Assembly (NCBI GenBank): GCA_964477735.1
Contig: CAYZFD010000056.1
Location: forward strand, 1-8,237
Source: CAYZFD01 sp964477735
GTDB lineage: Bacteria > Bacteroidota > Bacteroidia > Flavobacteriales > Flavobacteriaceae
Direction of reading: 5' to 3'
DNA length: 8,237 nucleotides
A program made the translations under genes and the position numbers. Under the pieces are notes generated by a model. It saw only the letters and a program-made list of their open reading frames with translations, was not told where the DNA came from and ran no database searches. Shown piece after piece: positions 6,143 through 8,237 of this stretch (the first letter of the stretch is position 1; each line of letters starts with the position of its first letter).

Positions 6143-8237
6143 GTTGTTTATAAATTTCACGCCTCTTTTAGCGAGAATTTGAAGACAATAGATGTTCATC
6201 AAAAAGTTTCCTTGAAAAACAACACTCGTGATGTGTTGAAAGAAATCGTTTTCCTGGATTGGAATCACGCATACTCTAGCACCGAAACGCCACTCGCCAA
6301 AAGATTTGACCGTGATTTTGATCTGAAGTTTCAAAGAAGTGAAACAACACAAAAAGGGAATACAACAATTTTATTCATTAAAGACGGTTTTCAGCATCTT
6401 CGATGGGAAAGAATCCCCAACAAACCAGATGTGATTCGAGTTTTTTTGACAGATTCATTGCCAATCAATTCTACTGTAGATCTTTATTTGCATTACAAAT
6501 TAAATCTACCATCGAGTGAATTTACAGGCGTTGGAATTTCAAAAGAGGGTGAAGTGTTGTTGCGCAATGGGCTGCTTCAAATTCCAAATTACAGCAATGG
6601 NNNNNNNNNNNNNNNNNNNNNNNNNNNNNNNNNNNNNNNNNNNNNNNNNNNNNNNNNNNNNNNNNNNNNNNNNNNNNNNNNNNNNNNNNNNNNNNNNNNN
6701 AAAGATTTCAATGAATCTGCTAGTGTTGAGAAAGCATTGGGATATTTTTTAGAAAAAATCCCCTTAAAACATCCTGAGCGTATGATGCTACTCTCCGTCG
6801 ATTATGATAATAACCCTGTGTATGGATTAAATGAATTGCCTTCTTTTTTAAGACCATTTTCGAGCGGATTTGCTTTTGAAATCGCCTTGCTGAAATCCGC
6901 ACTCACAAACTATTTTAAAACCAAAACAACTATCGATTACAGAAAAGAGCACGCACTTGCCGAAGGTTTTATTCAGTTTTATGTGATGGATTATATTGAG
7001 CGTTATTATCCCGATCTAAAAATTATTGGGCGTTTGGCAAATATTTGGGGGGTTAGGTCCTATGCTTTTTCAAAAACACACTACAACCATCTTTTTCACA
7101 GACTAAAAAACTTTAGCGTGCAACTGAATGCTCAACAAGCACCAGCCACTAATGCTGATTCTTTGGTGCGGTTTAATCTAAAATTGGCTTTGCCAGTAAA
7201 AATGGCCATGGCAATGCGTGGCTTGAAAGCTCAAATTGGTGATGACAGTTTTCAATCTGCCTTCGAAAAAACCTTTGTAAAATCTCCACAAACAGCATCC
7301 TTAACACAGTTTAGGAAAGAAGTTGAGCGGAGTTCCAAAGAAGCAGGCCAAACGAATTGGTTCTTTAACGAATTGTGGCAAAATCGAATGCCCACAGATT
7401 ACCGGTTCAAAGATGTTCGCATAACAAATGATTCGGTTTACTTTAGCGTTCATCAAAAAAGAAATTCGACAGCTCCCCTCAGCATTAGTTTACTTCAAAA
7501 TAAAAATGTCTTGAAAAGCATCACCTTGACTCCCGAAGATTTTAACAAAGACATCGCACTAGACATTGGTTCAGCCAATGTTTTGGCACTTAACCACGAA
7601 CAGTTACTCAGTGAAGCAACCTATCAAAACAATTACCATTCCCTTAAAAAAAATCGATTTTGGAAGCCCATAAAATTTACATTTCTAAAAGACTTAGAAG
7701 ATCCTTTGTATGAACAAATATTTTTCACCCCTCAATTCGATTACAACCTTTATGAAGGCATTTCCTATGCCTTAGCATTGTCTAATAAATCTTTTCTTCC
7801 AAAGCCATTCAGATATAAAATGACCCCAAGCTATGCCAGTACTCCAAAAAAACTGGTAGGAAGCTTTCACACCCGCTACTATATCAATCACAAAGGCCAC
7901 AAACCCTTTCAGAGTATTTTTTCTATGGGTTTTAACCATAGGTATTTTAATGAAAAAACCACTTTTACAAATCTAAATGCGGCCACTACCCTAATTTTTC
8001 GTCCATCAGATCCACACACAAGGAAACGCGAATATCTTACGTTGCGCTACGCTCACATTGAAAAATCAAATGAAGCCGAAAATGGAGTTGACGGTTATGG
8101 AATTCTCAAGGCGAGTTATCTACACACTAATGCTGGGGCCACAAAGCGATGGAGCACATCACATAATTTAGAATTGAAGAAAGATTTTGTTAAATGGTAT
8201 TCTGAATGGAATTACAGAAAATTCTACAAGAACGACC
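6080..8237 (+). CDS. Secreted M1-peptidase-like (gluzincin-type) protein with likely outer-membrane C-terminal part; HExxH absent; partial, contains an assembly gap
   Basis: Seen: the frame runs from TTG 6080 to the right edge with no stop and in the same frame on both sides of the N run, giving 173 residues before and 512 after. No in-frame ATG is available upstream of, or near, the TTG. The first residues (M)RPLIFTFFSFIISNFLFGQ form a signal peptide: Arg2, hydrophobic core, probable cleavage after FLFG. A beta-rich N-terminal part follows (FLDWNHAYSSTETPLAKRF, LPSSEFTGVG), resembling M1 aminopeptidase N-domains of Bacteroidota. After the gap comes DYDNNPVYGLNELPSFLRPF. Where HExxH is expected the protein reads FEIAL (6875-6889), and an AEGF element, the usual third-ligand position, has its Glu at 6962. 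The residues from about 7660 (KPIKFTFLKDLEDP onward) alternate polar and aromatic residues, as in outer-membrane beta-strands. I infer a non-catalytic or altered M1 relative at the outer membrane. The 3' end lies beyond the window. Confidence 0.75.
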   Translation, partial: MRPLIFTFFSFIISNFLFGQEVVYKFHASFSENLKTIDVHQKVSLKNNTRDVLKEIVFLDWNHAYSSTETPLAKRFDRDFDLKFQRSETTQKGNTTILFIKDGFQHLRWERIPNKPDVIRVFLTDSLPINSTVDLYLHYKLNLPSSEFTGVGISKEGEVLLRNGLLQIPNYSNXXXXXXXXXXXXXXXXXXXXXXXXXXXXXXXXXXKDFNESASVEKALGYFLEKIPLKHPERMMLLSVDYDNNPVYGLNELPSFLRPFSSGFAFEIALLKSALTNYFKTKTTIDYRKEHALAEGFIQFYVMDYIERYYPDLKIIGRLANIWGVRSYAFSKTHYNHLFHRLKNFSVQLNAQQAPATNADSLVRFNLKLALPVKMAMAMRGLKAQIGDDSFQSAFEKTFVKSPQTASLTQFRKEVERSSKEAGQTNWFFNELWQNRMPTDYRFKDVRITNDSVYFSVHQKRNSTAPLSISLLQNKNVLKSITLTPEDFNKDIALDIGSANVLALNHEQLLSEATYQNNYHSLKKNRFWKPIKFTFLKDLEDPLYEQIFFTPQFDYNLYEGISYALALSNKSFLPKPFRYKMTPSYASTPKKLVGSFHTRYYINHKGHKPFQSIFSMGFNHRYFNEKTTFTNLNAATTLIFRPSDPHTRKREYLTLRYAHIEKSNEAENGVDGYGILKASYLHTNAGATKRWSTSHNLELKKDFVKWYSEWNYRKFYKND
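6601..6700. other. Assembly gap of 100 N
   Basis: Exactly 100 undetermined bases interrupt the M1-like gene. A round 100 is the usual placeholder for a gap of unknown length, so the true size and the apparent preservation of frame cannot be trusted. The missing part falls between the end of the N-terminal beta domain (IPNYSNG) and the segment before the former catalytic region. Confidence 0.97.

Noticed and set aside
6119..6352. Minus-strand 77-codon open frame at the start of the M1-like gene
   Set aside because: It is antisense to the signal peptide and N-terminal domain of a better supported gene and has no family features.
6516..6752. Short plus-strand open frame spanning the N run
   Set aside because: It is out of frame with the M1-like gene, is mostly unknown residues, and exists only because N codons are not read as stops.

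Overview
This AT-rich window looks like a piece of a Bacteroidota chromosome, most likely from the Flavobacteriia or a near relative. The lineage call rests on four things: the form of the GlmM protein (opening MTLIASVSGIRGTIGG, with a GEGNGG sugar loop), A/T-rich leaders without clear Shine-Dalgarno sequences, TAnnTTTG-type promoter boxes in the one divergent intergenic region, and a secreted M1-peptidase-like protein with a likely outer-membrane C-terminal part that I associate with flavobacteria. A run of exactly 100 N (6601-6700) shows this is draft or scaffolded sequence.

Layout from left to right. (1) The 3' part of an LpxL/HtrB-type acyltransferase gene on the + strand (1-513), cut by the left edge. 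(2) glmM on the - strand (497-1876), convergent with the acyltransferase and overlapping it by 17 bp. (3) A 38-bp divergent region with two TAnnTTTG-like boxes facing opposite ways. (4) On the + strand, a closely packed series: acpH-type ACP phosphodiesterase (1915-2505), uvrA (2548-5370), a LOG-family/TIGR00730 Rossmann-fold protein (5385-6068), and a large secreted M1-peptidase-like protein that starts at TTG (6080) and runs across the N gap and off the right edge. Intergenic gaps in this series are 42, 14 and 11 bp, so at least uvrA, the LOG gene and the M1-like gene are probably cotranscribed.

Functionally the left half concerns the cell envelope and lipid metabolism: lipid A or lipid acylation, UDP-GlcNAc precursor synthesis and ACP prosthetic-group turnover. 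The right series joins nucleotide excision repair (UvrA) to a probable nucleotide 5'-monophosphate phosphoribohydrolase and an envelope protein. Those three have no obvious shared pathway.

I found no mobile element, CRISPR array, tRNA, rRNA, prophage or toxin/defence cassette, and I do not claim an undescribed system. The observations most worth a second look are the M1-like protein, which keeps the M1 layout but lacks HExxH, and the loss of one zinc-ligand cysteine in UvrA's first zinc module. Every stretch over 300 bases is coding except the N gap, which lies inside a gene.
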